Shown here one piece after another: positions 9,298 through 17,996 of a stretch of DNA of 64,000 nt; the stretch's first letter is position 1; each line of letters begins with the position of its first letter. Both the position numbers and the translations under genes were made by a program. The DNA comes from Streptomyces sp. A1277 (lineage in GTDB: Bacteria > Actinomycetota > Actinomycetes > Streptomycetales > Streptomycetaceae), in the NCBI RefSeq assembly GCF_004795015.1, contig NZ_SSBI01000012.1, forward strand, positions 87,649 through 151,648, in the 5' to 3' direction. A model generated the notes under the pieces. The model did not search any database, was not told the origin of the DNA, and was given only the letters and a program-made list of their open reading frames with translations.

Positions 9298-10110
9298 TCA
9301 GCTCTCTTCGAGGAGCCGTTCGCGCAGCCGCTCCCGGGTGGCGGGCGTGAGCTTCAGCCCGTCGGCGAGGTAGCGGTCGGTGCCGCCCCAGGTCTCGTCG
9401 ATGGTCTCGAAGGCGGCGGCGAGGTAGGCGGGCTGGGCGCCGAAGAGCGGGTTCAACAGCTCCATGACCTCCGGCGACGTCCCGGCGGGCGAGGTGTCGC
9501 TGCGGTGGACCCGGTAGCGGCGGTGCGCGTCGTTGGACTTGAGGTAGTCGGCCTCGATGGTCTCGCGCCCGACACCGACCGCCAGCAGCGTCACCGCGAT
9601 GGAGAGCCCGGCCCGGTCCTTGCCGGCCGCGCAGTGCATCAGGGCGGGGACGCTGTCCTCGGCCAGGGCGTGCAGGACCCGGCTGTGCTCGGCCGTGCGG
9701 TCCAGGATGATCGCCCGGTAGGAGTCGACCATGCGGCGGGTCCCCTTCCCGTCGGCGAGGATCGAGCGCAGCTCCTCCATGTTGCCGTCGCGCACCATCC
9801 GCCAGAACGCGGCCCCGTCCGCCGGGTCGCTGAGCGGGATGCTCACGTTGCGGACGCCCGGCAGCGCGATGTCGAGGCCGTCCAGCTTGTGGTCCGCCGC
9901 GTTGCGGAAGTCGAAGACGGTGTGCAGGCCGAGCCCGGTGAGGAAGGCCGCGTCCTCCGCCGTCGCGTGCGCCAGGTGTCCGCTGCGGTAGAGGATTCCG
10001 TACCGCAGCCGGCGGCCGTCGGTGGTGGGCAGTCCGCCCACGTCGCGGAAGTTGCGGATGCCGGCCAGCACGGGCTCCGTCGGCGGGGTCTGCGGCAGCT
10101 GCTGCGTCAC
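9298..10110 (-). CDS. Tyrosine-specific protein phosphatase (dual-specificity type)
   Basis: This 270-aa phosphatase carries the P-loop HCAAGKDRAG, with the nucleophilic cysteine near residue 160. The opening GIRNFRDVGG motif is typical of bacterial LipA/MptpB-like tyrosine/serine phosphatases. No signal peptide is visible, so it acts in the cytoplasm. I place the start at the GTG at 10110 because CAGGAG lies six bases upstream. A longer frame to an ATG at 10158 would add 16 residues lacking a ribosome site. It is divergent from the alpha-galactosidase gene. The substrate is unknown. Confidence 0.88.
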   Translation of the reverse strand: MTQQLPQTPPTEPVLAGIRNFRDVGGLPTTDGRRLRYGILYRSGHLAHATAEDAAFLTGLGLHTVFDFRNAADHKLDGLDIALPGVRNVSIPLSDPADGAAFWRMVRDGNMEELRSILADGKGTRRMVDSYRAIILDRTAEHSRVLHALAEDSVPALMHCAAGKDRAGLSIAVTLLAVGVGRETIEADYLKSNDAHRRYRVHRSDTSPAGTSPEVMELLNPLFGAQPAYLAAAFETIDETWGGTDRYLADGLKLTPATRERLRERLLEES

Positions 10111-10324
10111 GGTCACTCCTGAAGGCTCTGCCCCGGCGCGTGTCGCCGACGGGCCCACGCCCGCGACGATACGACATCGATTCCCGGGGCAACCATCTCG
10201 GTCATCGGCCCTCTTCAGCGGTGTACGGAGCTCGATTTCCGGGTGCGTACCGTTGCCCTCCGTCGCCCCACGGTCGATGATGTGCGGAACTGTGTGAATC
10301 TGTGGGCACGCGGACGGGGGCGCG

Positions 10325-12421
10325 ATGATCGAGACGGGCGACCGGGGCCGGACCTGGCTGCTGACCGGGGCGAGCGGCAGCTACGCCCTCCATCTCACCG
10401 ACCGGCACGAGCTGCTGCACCTGCACTGGGGCCCGCGGATCTCCCTGGCCGCCGCCGAAGCCCTCGCCGCCGCGCCCGCGCCTCCCGCCCGGGGCTTCGA
10501 ATCCCCGCTGGACGGCCGCGAGGAGTACCCGGTGGAGGGCGGCCCCCGTTTCGTCCGCCCCGCCCTGTCGGTGCGCACCGACGAGGTGCGCGGCACCGCG
10601 TGGGCGTTCACGGGCGACACCGTGGACGGCGACGAGCTGCGGATCTCCTTCGACGACCCGGTCCACCACCTCACGGTCACCCTGCACTACCGGATGCGCG
10701 ACGACTCCGACGTCATCGAGCGCTGGACGACGCTGATCCGCACCGGAGCGGAAGGTCCGCCGCTCGAACTGCTCCGCGCCGACGCGGCGGCATGGTCCCT
10801 GCCGGCCCGCGACCGCTGGCGGCTCAGCCGGCTGCACGGCCGCTGGGCGGCGGAAACCCAGCTGGAGCGCACCGAGCTGGCGTACGGCGAACACCTCCTG
10901 TCCAGCCGGCGCGGCCACACCGGCCACCAGGGGCTGCCCTGGGTCGCCCTGGACCCGGACGGCGCCGCGACCGAGGAGGACGGCGAGGTCTACGGCTGCG
11001 CGCTCGGCTGGTCCGGGTCCTGGCGCATCGCCGTGCAGCGGCTGCCCGACGGACTCGTGCAGATCACCGGCGGCGCCGGCTACGACGAGTCCGGGCTGCT
11101 GCGGCTCGCGCCGGGTCGGTCGTACACGAGCCCCGTCTTCGCCGGGCTGTGGAGCGCGGCGGGCTTCGGCGGGGCCAGCCGCGCCTGGCACGCCTGGCAG
11201 CTCGCCCATGTGATCCCCGACGCGTCCGAGCCGCGCCCGGTGCTCTACAACTCCTGGGAGGCCACCGGGTTCGACATCGCGGAGGACCAGCAGCGGGCGC
11301 TGGCCGAACGTGCCGCGGTGATGGGCGTCGAGCTGTTCGTCGTGGACGACGCCTGGTTCGGGCAGCGGGTGAGCGACCGGGCCGGGCTCGGCGACTGGAC
11401 ACCGAACCCGGAGCGCTTCCCGGACGGGCTCGGCCCGCTCGCCGAGCATGTGCACGGCCTCGGCATGCGGTTCGGCATCTGGGTCGAGCCCGAGATGGTC
11501 AACCCCGACAGCGACCTCTACCGCGCCCACCCCGACTGGGTGCAGCACTTCCCCGGGCGGGAGCGGACCGAGTTCCGCAATCAGCTGGTCCTCAATCTGG
11601 CCCGCCCCGATGTGCGGGCGTATCTCTGGGAGCGACTGGACGCGCTGCTGTCCGGCACGCCGGTCGACTATGTGAAATGGGACTTCAACCGCTGCTTCTC
11701 GGACGCGGGCTGGCCGGGCGCGGACTACCCGCAGCGGCTCTGGACCGAGCACGTGGACGCCCTCTACGCCCTGATCGACCGGCTGCGCGCCGCCCACCCC
11801 GGTGTCGCCTTCGAGTCCTGCTCGGGCGGCGGCGGCCGGATCGACCTGGGCATCCTCTCCCGTACGGACCAGGTCTGGACGTCGGACAACACCGATCCGC
11901 TGGACCGCCTCGCCATCCAGGAGGGCTTCGGGCAGCTCCACCCGGCCCGGGTGATGGCGGCCTGGGTCACCGACAGCCCGAACGTCCAGCTGAACGGCCG
12001 CTCCTCCTCGCTGCGGTTCCGGTTCGTGAGCGCCATGGCCGGGGTGCTGGGGATCGGCGGGGACCTCGCCGAGTGGAGCGACGCCGAGCTGGACGAGGCG
12101 CGCGGGTGGGTGGAGCTGTACAAGGAGATCCGCTCGGTCGTGCAGCTGGGGGAGCTGTACCGGCTGCGTGCCCCGGGCAGCGGGTTCGGCGCCGTCCAGT
12201 ACGTGCGGGGCGCGGACACGGTCGTCCTGATGTGGCTGCACGCCCAGCGGTACGGGGAGGAGGCGCCGGCCCTGCGGCTGCGCGGGCTCGACCCGGAGGC
12301 GGTGTACACCTGCCTGGACACGGGGGCCGTGCACCACGGTTCGGTGCTGCTGCACCACGGGCTGCGTACGGGGCTGCGCGGCGATCTGGACGCGCGGGTG
12401 CTGCGGCTGCGACGCGGATGA
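10325..12421 (+). CDS. GH36 alpha-galactosidase
   Basis: The 698-aa glycoside hydrolase of family 36 releases terminal alpha-galactose from raffinose-type oligosaccharides. An N-terminal beta-sandwich precedes the catalytic barrel. The nucleophile is D453 in YVKWDFNRCF and the acid/base is D521 in TSDNTD, with the CSGGGGR segment between them. No signal peptide is seen, so it is intracellular and would need an importer encoded elsewhere. The ATG has only a weak GGGGGCGCG upstream. No regulator is adjacent. Confidence 0.93.
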   Translation: MIETGDRGRTWLLTGASGSYALHLTDRHELLHLHWGPRISLAAAEALAAAPAPPARGFESPLDGREEYPVEGGPRFVRPALSVRTDEVRGTAWAFTGDTVDGDELRISFDDPVHHLTVTLHYRMRDDSDVIERWTTLIRTGAEGPPLELLRADAAAWSLPARDRWRLSRLHGRWAAETQLERTELAYGEHLLSSRRGHTGHQGLPWVALDPDGAATEEDGEVYGCALGWSGSWRIAVQRLPDGLVQITGGAGYDESGLLRLAPGRSYTSPVFAGLWSAAGFGGASRAWHAWQLAHVIPDASEPRPVLYNSWEATGFDIAEDQQRALAERAAVMGVELFVVDDAWFGQRVSDRAGLGDWTPNPERFPDGLGPLAEHVHGLGMRFGIWVEPEMVNPDSDLYRAHPDWVQHFPGRERTEFRNQLVLNLARPDVRAYLWERLDALLSGTPVDYVKWDFNRCFSDAGWPGADYPQRLWTEHVDALYALIDRLRAAHPGVAFESCSGGGGRIDLGILSRTDQVWTSDNTDPLDRLAIQEGFGQLHPARVMAAWVTDSPNVQLNGRSSSLRFRFVSAMAGVLGIGGDLAEWSDAELDEARGWVELYKEIRSVVQLGELYRLRAPGSGFGAVQYVRGADTVVLMWLHAQRYGEEAPALRLRGLDPEAVYTCLDTGAVHHGSVLLHHGLRTGLRGDLDARVLRLRRG

Positions 12422-12486
12422 CGGGCACGCCGTGTCCGTAATGAGGCGGTTTGCCGAACATGCCCCGGTTGCAAGGGAGATGATCA

Positions 12487-12635
12487 CCCGCTCGTGAGCG
12501 GGATCATATCCGTGACGGTGTGTGGTGGCGCCGCGGCGGGGTAGTCCGTACGCCGCGCGGAATGCCAAGATCCGTAATCCACGGAGTGTGACCGGAATTC
12601 CGCGCCGAATTTCCGGTGCCGAATCCGGCGCGGAA
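12487..12635 (+). terminator. Stem-loops after the alpha-galactosidase gene
   Basis: Two dyads lie in the 450-bp gap after the GH36 gene. CCCGCTC (12487-12493) pairs with GAGCGGG (12496-12502). TTCCGCGCCG (12598-12607) pairs perfectly with CGGCGCGGAA (12626-12635) across an 18-base loop. Neither has a clear T-tract, as is common in Streptomyces. One or both could end GH36 transcription; the second lies close enough to the riboswitch to be part of its leader instead. Confidence 0.4.
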
Positions 12636-12699
12636 CCCGTGGCTTGTTTCCGCCGTCCCGGCTCGCTTACGTTCCATGTCAATCCGGATGGAACGCCCA

Positions 12700-12862
12700 A
12701 TCCTGCCGCCGTCCGGAATTCGCACCCACTCACCGTGTGGCAGGAGCGGGGGAACCAGGTAAGCCGCCGACCGGGAGAACCGGCCGGCTAGGGGTGAAGT
12801 CGCGCCAGACGCGGCCGGGCATCTCCAGCCCGAACCCGACAGCTCACCTCGCAGGCGCCGGA
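12700..12862 (+). promoter_or_regulatory. ydaO-type cyclic di-AMP riboswitch
   Basis: The leader has the conserved ydaO/yuaA blocks in order: GCGGGGGAACCAGGTA near 12746-12761, GGGGTGAAGTCGC at 12791-12803, and CCCGAACCCGACAGCTCACC at 12829-12848 followed by TCGCAGGC. CCTGC at 12702-12706 can pair with GCAGG at 12851-12855 as a closing P1 stem. In actinomycetes this class controls cell-wall hydrolase genes and is normally an OFF switch on c-di-AMP binding. Here it stands 13 bases before a LysM-M23 gene, with GAGAGGAAA between. The 5' boundary is approximate. Confidence 0.87.
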
Positions 12863-12875
12863 GAGGAAACCCTTC

Positions 12876-13817
12876 ATGCCCATTTCGGGTAAGCACCGCC
12901 GTCCCAAGTCCAGCGCCATCGCCCGTGGCGTCGTCGCCGCGAGCGCCGGCGGAGCCGTCATCGCGCTTCCGCTGCTCGGCGCCACCGGTGCCCACGCCGC
13001 GGAGCAGGCCGCCCCGGCCACCTCCAAGTCGGCCGCCGCGCACACCACGTCGGCCGAGCCCGCGAAGAGCACCGGCACCACCACCTACTCCGTGGTCTCC
13101 GGCGACTACCTGTCGAAGATCGCGGCCGAGCACAAGCTCAAGGGCGGCTGGCACAAGCTGTACCAGGACAACCGCGAGGTCGTCGGCGACAATCCGAGCC
13201 TGATCCTCCCGGGCATGAAGCTGACGCTCGGCGCCAAGTCGGCCGCGACCACCTCCACCGCCCCGTCGAAGGCCCCCGCCCAGACGGCGAAGAAGGCCGG
13301 GACGAAGACCGGGGCCGAGAAGACCGAGACGAAGGCGTCCACGGCCTCCGACTCCTCCTCCGACGCCTCCGCGTCCCAGGAGACCCAGGCCCCGGCCACC
13401 CAGGACAACGCCTCCGGTTACGTCCACCCGGTCCCCGGCAACCACACCACCGCCTACCGCGCCTCCGGCGCCAGCTGGTCCAGCGGCAGCCACACCGGCA
13501 TCGACTTCCCCGTCGCCTCCGGCACCAGCGTGAAGGCCGTCACCTCCGGCACCGTCGTCACCGCCGGCTGGGGCGGCGCGTACGGCAACGAGGTCGTCAT
13601 CAAGCACGCCGACGGCCACTACTCGCAGTACGGCCACATGTCCTCGCTCTCCGTCTCGGCGGGCCAGACCGTGACCGCGGGCCAGCAGGTCGGCCTCTCC
13701 GGCGCCACCGGCAACGCCACCGGACCGCACCTCCACTTCGAGGTCCGCACCGGCCCGGCGTACGGCTCGGACATCGACCCGATCGCCTACCTGGCGTCGC
13801 ACGGGATCTACGTCTGA
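12876..13817 (+). CDS. Secreted LysM-M23 peptidoglycan endopeptidase
   Basis: The 313-aa exported protein has a basic N-terminus and hydrophobic core ending GATGAHA (signal peptide of about 41 residues). A LysM domain lies at about 68-120 (TYSVVSGDYLSKIAAEHKL, LILPGMKLTLG). A long Ala/Thr/Lys/Ser linker runs to about 185, followed by a C-terminal M23 domain with HTGIDFPV and the HLHFEV zinc motif. It should bind and cut peptidoglycan cross-bridges outside the membrane. Expression is probably set by the c-di-AMP riboswitch directly upstream, and a strong hairpin follows the gene. Confidence 0.95.
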   Translation: MPISGKHRRPKSSAIARGVVAASAGGAVIALPLLGATGAHAAEQAAPATSKSAAAHTTSAEPAKSTGTTTYSVVSGDYLSKIAAEHKLKGGWHKLYQDNREVVGDNPSLILPGMKLTLGAKSAATTSTAPSKAPAQTAKKAGTKTGAEKTETKASTASDSSSDASASQETQAPATQDNASGYVHPVPGNHTTAYRASGASWSSGSHTGIDFPVASGTSVKAVTSGTVVTAGWGGAYGNEVVIKHADGHYSQYGHMSSLSVSAGQTVTAGQQVGLSGATGNATGPHLHFEVRTGPAYGSDIDPIAYLASHGIYV

Positions 13818-13860
13818 TCCAGGCGGTTACGGCCCGGTGATCCGGGTCGCGGCAGAACAG

Positions 13861-13894
13861 AGAGGGACGGTGCGCGGCGGCGCACCGTCCCTCT
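13861..13894 (+). terminator. Rho-independent-type terminator of the M23 gene
   Basis: A perfect 15-bp stem (AGAGGGACGGTGCGC with its complement) encloses a GGCG loop and is followed by GCTTATTCCCCCTTT. It begins 44 bases after the M23 stop codon. Confidence 0.9.
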
Positions 13895-14000
13895 GCTTAT
13901 TCCCCCTTTACCGAAAACTGACCGGGTGGTTTATCTCACCACCCGTCAACCCCTTATTACGGTCGCGTAGGTCACATTGAAAGGTGCAGGATATGCGCTT

Positions 14001-14855
14001 GTGGCAGACGATTCGAGCAACATCCAACAGGGCGTCATCGACCGACAGGGCGCCATCGGGTCGTACGCGGCGATTGGCGACAGTTTCACCGAGGGAGTCG
14101 GCGACCCCGGCCCGGACGGAACATTCGTCGGCTGGGCCGACCGGCTCGCGGTCCTTCTCGCGGACCGGCTCCCGGACCCCGGCCCGGCGGCGGGCGCCGA
14201 GGGCTCACCCGTTCTGGCCCACGGGAACTTCCGGTACGCCAATCTCGCCGTACGAGGACGCCTCCTCGACCAGATAGTCGAGGAGCAGGTGCCCCGCGCC
14301 AAGGAACTCGCCCCCGATCTGGTGAGCTTCTGCGCCGGCGGCAACGACATCATCCGGCCGGGCACCGACCCCGACGACGTGGCCGAACGCTTCGAGCGGG
14401 CGGTCGCCGACCTGACCCGTTCGGTCGGCACCGTCATGGTCACCACCGGCTTCGACACCCGCGGCGTACCCGTGCTGCGCCATCTGCGCGGCAAGATCGC
14501 CACCTACACCGCCCACGTGCGGGCCATCGCCGACCGCTACGACTGCCCGGTGCTCGACCTGTGGTCGCTGCGCTCCGTGCAGGACCGGCGCGCCTGGGAC
14601 GGCGACCGGCTGCACCTGTCGCCCGAGGGGCACACCCGGGTCGCGCTCCGCGCCGCCCAGGTCCTCGGCCTCGACGTGCCCGCCGACCCGGACCAGGAAT
14701 GGCCGCCGCTGCCCCCGCGCGGCACCCTCGAGGTCCGGCGCGACGACATCCACTGGGCGCGCGAATACCTGGTCCCGTGGATCGGCCGACGGCTGCGCGG
14801 CGAGTCCTCCGGGGACCACGTCGAGCCGAAGCGCCCGGACCTGCTGCCGCTCTGA
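14001..14855 (+). CDS. SGNH/GDSL-family hydrolase
   Basis: The 284-aa esterase/lipase-like protein shows the SGNH blocks: AIGDSFTEGVGD (nucleophile serine near residue 26), the conserved Gly in the second block, GGNDIIRPG, and DRLHLSPEGH with the catalytic Asp/His pair. No signal peptide is visible, so it is probably cytoplasmic. I choose the GTG at 14001, nine bases after GCAGGA; an in-frame TTG at 13977 is less likely. It converges with the radical SAM operon, with 18 bp between stops. The substrate is unknown. Confidence 0.9.
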   Translation: MADDSSNIQQGVIDRQGAIGSYAAIGDSFTEGVGDPGPDGTFVGWADRLAVLLADRLPDPGPAAGAEGSPVLAHGNFRYANLAVRGRLLDQIVEEQVPRAKELAPDLVSFCAGGNDIIRPGTDPDDVAERFERAVADLTRSVGTVMVTTGFDTRGVPVLRHLRGKIATYTAHVRAIADRYDCPVLDLWSLRSVQDRRAWDGDRLHLSPEGHTRVALRAAQVLGLDVPADPDQEWPPLPPRGTLEVRRDDIHWAREYLVPWIGRRLRGESSGDHVEPKRPDLLPL

Positions 14856-14873
14856 CGGACCCGTCCGCTGTCC

Positions 14874-15767
14874 TCAGTCGCCCCGCGTTCCTGTCGCCGC
14901 GACCGGGGACAGCGGCAGCGCGGCCGGTATGCGCTCCAGCACCCCGCCCGCGAAGACGTCGTACAGCGGCAGCGTCTCCAGGTGCACATAGCCGATGTGG
15001 CAGTCGCAGACGGCGAGCGGGCAGGTCCGAGGACCCAGCGCCCGGCGGTAGCTGCCGTCGTACAGATTGCCCAGCTCGGCCCGGACGAAATGGCAGCGGC
15101 GCACCGTCCCCTCCCCGTCCACCGAGATCACCGACTCACCGGTCCGGCAGGGCAGCCCCGCCGAGCGGTGCGGATGGCGGCTGTACGGGAACAGCGGGTC
15201 GATCGCCGTCCACCGGTCCGCCTCCTCGTCCGTGTAGGTGTGGCCCTCGGCGGCGTTGACCCAGAGGTAGACCTCGTCCGCGAGCGCCGCCCGCAGCCGG
15301 TGCGCCTCACCGAGATGGTCGTCCAGGCCCACGATGCCGACGCTGTGGCGCACCCCGAGGCCCTTCAGCTCCTCGCACCGGGCGAGGAAACGCTCGTACG
15401 GGGTCTGCCCCGGGTGGTACGTGCACCACAGTGCGATCCGCTCGCGGGCCGCCGCCGGCGCCTCGGCCAGCCACCGCGTCCGCCCGCTCAGGTTCGTCTG
15501 GATCGCGACCCGGCGCACCTGCTCCAGCCCGGCCAGCTCCACGATCGCCCGGCGGTACCAGGAGCGCACCAGGCCCTCGCCCCACGGCGTGAACAGCACC
15601 GAGACCCGGTCGCCGGTCTGCGCCGCCACCCACGCCGTGAACCGCTCGAGCGCCGCCCGGTCCGCCCGCAACTGCTCCCGGCTGTCGCGCCGCTTGGCGA
15701 ACGGGCAGTACGGGCAGTCGTAGTCGCACGAGGCGAGCGGGCCCCGGTAGAGAATCGTCAGTTCCAC
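14874..15767 (-). CDS. STM4011-family radical SAM protein
   Basis: The 297-aa radical SAM enzyme has its CxxxCxxC cluster at C14, C18 and C21 (SCDYDCPYCPF), unusually close to the N-terminus. Further cysteines at C207, C225, C249, C254 and C256 (RTCPLAVCDCHIGY) resemble a twitch/SPASM auxiliary-cluster domain, the arrangement used by many peptide- and protein-modifying radical SAM enzymes. It is the last gene of a six-gene minus-strand operon with an STM4012-type radical SAM protein, an STM4013-type hydrolase, an STM4014-type protein and two STM4015-type LRR proteins. The reaction is unknown; modification of an operon-encoded protein is my inference. Confidence 0.87.
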   Translation of the reverse strand: MELTILYRGPLASCDYDCPYCPFAKRRDSREQLRADRAALERFTAWVAAQTGDRVSVLFTPWGEGLVRSWYRRAIVELAGLEQVRRVAIQTNLSGRTRWLAEAPAAARERIALWCTYHPGQTPYERFLARCEELKGLGVRHSVGIVGLDDHLGEAHRLRAALADEVYLWVNAAEGHTYTDEEADRWTAIDPLFPYSRHPHRSAGLPCRTGESVISVDGEGTVRRCHFVRAELGNLYDGSYRRALGPRTCPLAVCDCHIGYVHLETLPLYDVFAGGVLERIPAALPLSPVAATGTRGD

Positions 15768-15774
15768 GGGTGAC

Positions 15775-17130
15775 TCACTTCAGCTCGTACGCGGCCATCG
15801 CGGCCCGCACAGCGGGGGAGAAGAGCTCGGGGCCCAGCGCGTCGGAGTGCGCGAGCCCCTCGGACGACAGGCGCAGCAGCCCCTCGGCCGGCGCCGCCTC
15901 ATCGAGCCAGCCCAGGGCCTCGAACCGGGCCAGCTCCGTGGTGAAGTCCTCGTACGGCGAGGTGCCGAACCGCTCGCGGTATCCGTCCACCGGCATGCCC
16001 TCGGCCTGGAGCACCGACTGGAGGAGATGGCGGCGGCGCGCCTCGTCCCCGTCGGTGTACCGTCCGACCTCGGCGCGCGAGAAGTCGCCGGTGGCCGTGT
16101 AGGCGTCGATGATGCCGCGCACCTCGCCCATCCGCACCGCGTAGTCGAAGGAGTAGTGCAGCCGCGAGGTGTACGAGCGGGCGCCGCAGCCCAGGCCGAT
16201 CATGCCGTCGGTCTGGCAGGCGTGGTCGTCCGGCCCGTCCGTGCGGGGGGCGTCGGCGCGGCGGAACATCCGCATCGACACCTGCTCGTAGCCGTGGGCC
16301 AGGAGGTGGTCGCGGCCGGCCCGGTACAGGCGCAGGCGCTGCTCGTCCCAGGCCGCGTCCGCCGCACCCGCGGAGAGCCGGCCCAGCGCGGTCAGCGGGC
16401 GGACGTAGAGCGGGTAGAGGTACAGCTCCTCGGGCCGCCACCGCAGCGCCGCGTCCAGGGACGTGCGCCAGGTCCGCTCGGTCTGGCCGTCGATGCCGTA
16501 GATCAGGTCGATGTTGAGGACGGGTATGGAGGTGTCCCGGATCAGGCCGAGGGCCCGCTCGACGTCGGCGGGGCGCTGGGGGCGCACCGCCGCCCTGGCC
16601 TCGGCCTCCACGAAGCTCTGCACGCCGATGCTGATCCTGGTCGTGCCCCGCTCGGCGAGCACGGCCAGCCGGTCGGCGGTCGCGGTCGACGGGGACGCCT
16701 CCACGGACAGCGGCACGGACCTCAGGTCGGCGCCCATGCGCTTCTCCGCGATGTCGCACAGGCGCTCCAGCTCGGCCGCCTCCAGGAAGGTGGGGGTGCC
16801 GCCGCCGAACGCCGCAGCGGCGAACCGGACCGGCTCCCCGTCGCCCAGCGCGTCCCGCACGGCGCTCGCCTGCCGGTCCAGTGCGTCCAGATACCGCGAG
16901 GTCAGCTCGTCGGGCGCGCCGATCCGGGTGAAGAGGTTGCAGAAGCCGCAGCGGACCTCGCAGAAGGGTATGTGCAGATAGAGGGAGAGCGCGTCCTTGC
17001 GTTCCCCCGCCCACAGCTCGCTCAGCACCGGCCGTCCGCCGGGATGTTCGGCGAGCGGGCGGTAGGCCGTCTTGTGCGGATAGGCGTACACATAGCTCTG
17101 GTACGGGCGGACGGTGTGCGTCGTGGTCAT
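15775..17130 (-). CDS. STM4012-family radical SAM protein (HemN-like)
   Basis: The 451-aa protein resembles oxygen-independent coproporphyrinogen III oxidase. The cluster motif is C57, C61 and C64 in HIPFCEVRCGFC, followed by GGGTPTFL and SIGVQSF segments. HemN-like proteins outside haem synthesis include methyltransferases, cyclopropanases and haem chaperones, so 'coproporphyrinogen oxidase' would be an unsafe name. Its ATG overlaps the stop of the STM4013-type gene as ATGA, and it is followed seven bases later by the STM4011-type gene. Two radical SAM enzymes translated in tandem suggest a two-step modification. Confidence 0.87.
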   Translation of the reverse strand: MTTTHTVRPYQSYVYAYPHKTAYRPLAEHPGGRPVLSELWAGERKDALSLYLHIPFCEVRCGFCNLFTRIGAPDELTSRYLDALDRQASAVRDALGDGEPVRFAAAAFGGGTPTFLEAAELERLCDIAEKRMGADLRSVPLSVEASPSTATADRLAVLAERGTTRISIGVQSFVEAEARAAVRPQRPADVERALGLIRDTSIPVLNIDLIYGIDGQTERTWRTSLDAALRWRPEELYLYPLYVRPLTALGRLSAGAADAAWDEQRLRLYRAGRDHLLAHGYEQVSMRMFRRADAPRTDGPDDHACQTDGMIGLGCGARSYTSRLHYSFDYAVRMGEVRGIIDAYTATGDFSRAEVGRYTDGDEARRRHLLQSVLQAEGMPVDGYRERFGTSPYEDFTTELARFEALGWLDEAAPAEGLLRLSSEGLAHSDALGPELFSPAVRAAMAAYELK

Positions 17131-17996
17131 CGTGCGGTCCCCGGCTCCAGGAAGAAATGGGCGTACGGAACGGTCCAGACGGACTCGTGGCCGAGCCGGT
17201 GACCGGTGTAGCCGCCGTCGCCGTACGCCGTGCCGTGGTCGGAGCAGACGACGGCGAAGGCGCGGCGGCGGCTGCTCGCGGCGGCGAAGAGCCGGCCGAC
17301 GTGCGCGTCGACGTACTCCAGGGCCGCCGCGTGCGTCGCACGGCTGTCGCCGGCGTCACGGGTCGCCCCGGCCTGGTGGAACCAGTTCGGCTGGTGCAGC
17401 GCGGAGACGTTGACGAAGAGGAAGAGCCGCTGCTCGGGCGGCAGCCCGGCCACCACCTGCTCGGCGCGGGTCACCTGCGCCTCGAACGAGGTCGGCGAGG
17501 CGACACCGAACTCCGGCTCCCAGTGCGCCTCCTGGAACATCCCGGGCAGCACCGAGCCGAGCGGCCCCTGCCGGTTGAAGAAGCCGACACCGCCGATGCA
17601 CACCGTGCGGTATCCGGCCTTCGCGAGGCCCGAGACCAGGTCGGGGGTGTCGAAGACGAAGGTGCGCTCCGCGGTGGTCTCGCTGCCGGCGAAACGGGCG
17701 GCGAACAGCCGGGGATGCGGCCCCGGCGCGGCGGGGGTGGGCAGGAACCCCGCGAAGATCGCCTGGTGGGAGGCGTAGGTGAAGCTGCCCGGAGCGTGCC
17801 GCTCCTCCCAGGCGCCGCCCGGCAGGTGGCGGGCCAGGTGGGGGATGCGCCCGGTGGCGGCGAGCTCCGCCGCCACGTCGTACCGCAGGGTGTCCAGGGT
17901 GACGAGCAGCAGGTCGTGGCTGCCCACGACCTCGCTCATGTCGGGGTTCGCGGCGTGCGCGACGCCGGGGGAGGGCTCAGGGGGCTGGGGTGACAC
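17127..17996 (-). CDS. STM4013-family sulfatase/alkaline-phosphatase-fold hydrolase
   Basis: The 289-aa protein belongs to the alkaline phosphatase superfamily. LVTLDTLRYD at residues 31-40 supplies the metal-binding Asp and a candidate Thr nucleophile, and CSDHGTAYG near 251-259 the second metal Asp/His, with another His in GHRLGHES. There is no signal peptide and no sulfatase Cys/Ser-x-Pro-x-Arg motif, so a cytoplasmic phospho- or sulfo-transferring role is more likely than polymer desulfation. A GTG start with AAGGAA upstream is used; it overlaps the upstream gene by 20 bases. Confidence 0.85.
   Translation of the reverse strand: MSPQPPEPSPGVAHAANPDMSEVVGSHDLLLVTLDTLRYDVAAELAATGRIPHLARHLPGGAWEERHAPGSFTYASHQAIFAGFLPTPAAPGPHPRLFAARFAGSETTAERTFVFDTPDLVSGLAKAGYRTVCIGGVGFFNRQGPLGSVLPGMFQEAHWEPEFGVASPTSFEAQVTRAEQVVAGLPPEQRLFLFVNVSALHQPNWFHQAGATRDAGDSRATHAAALEYVDAHVGRLFAAASSRRRAFAVVCSDHGTAYGDGGYTGHRLGHESVWTVPYAHFFLEPGTAR

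Noticed and set aside
10202..12733. 843-codon open frame on the minus strand opposite the alpha-galactosidase gene
   Set aside because: It mirrors GC-rich third-position bias of the plus-strand gene, has low-complexity Pro/Arg/Val/Gly composition, no motif and no ribosome site. The plus frame has clear GH36 catalytic motifs.
15775..17130. Coproporphyrinogen III oxidase (hemN) of haem synthesis
   Set aside because: The protein is HemN-like, but its operon partners are the STM4011-STM4015 set and no haem genes are near, so the specific enzyme name is not supported.
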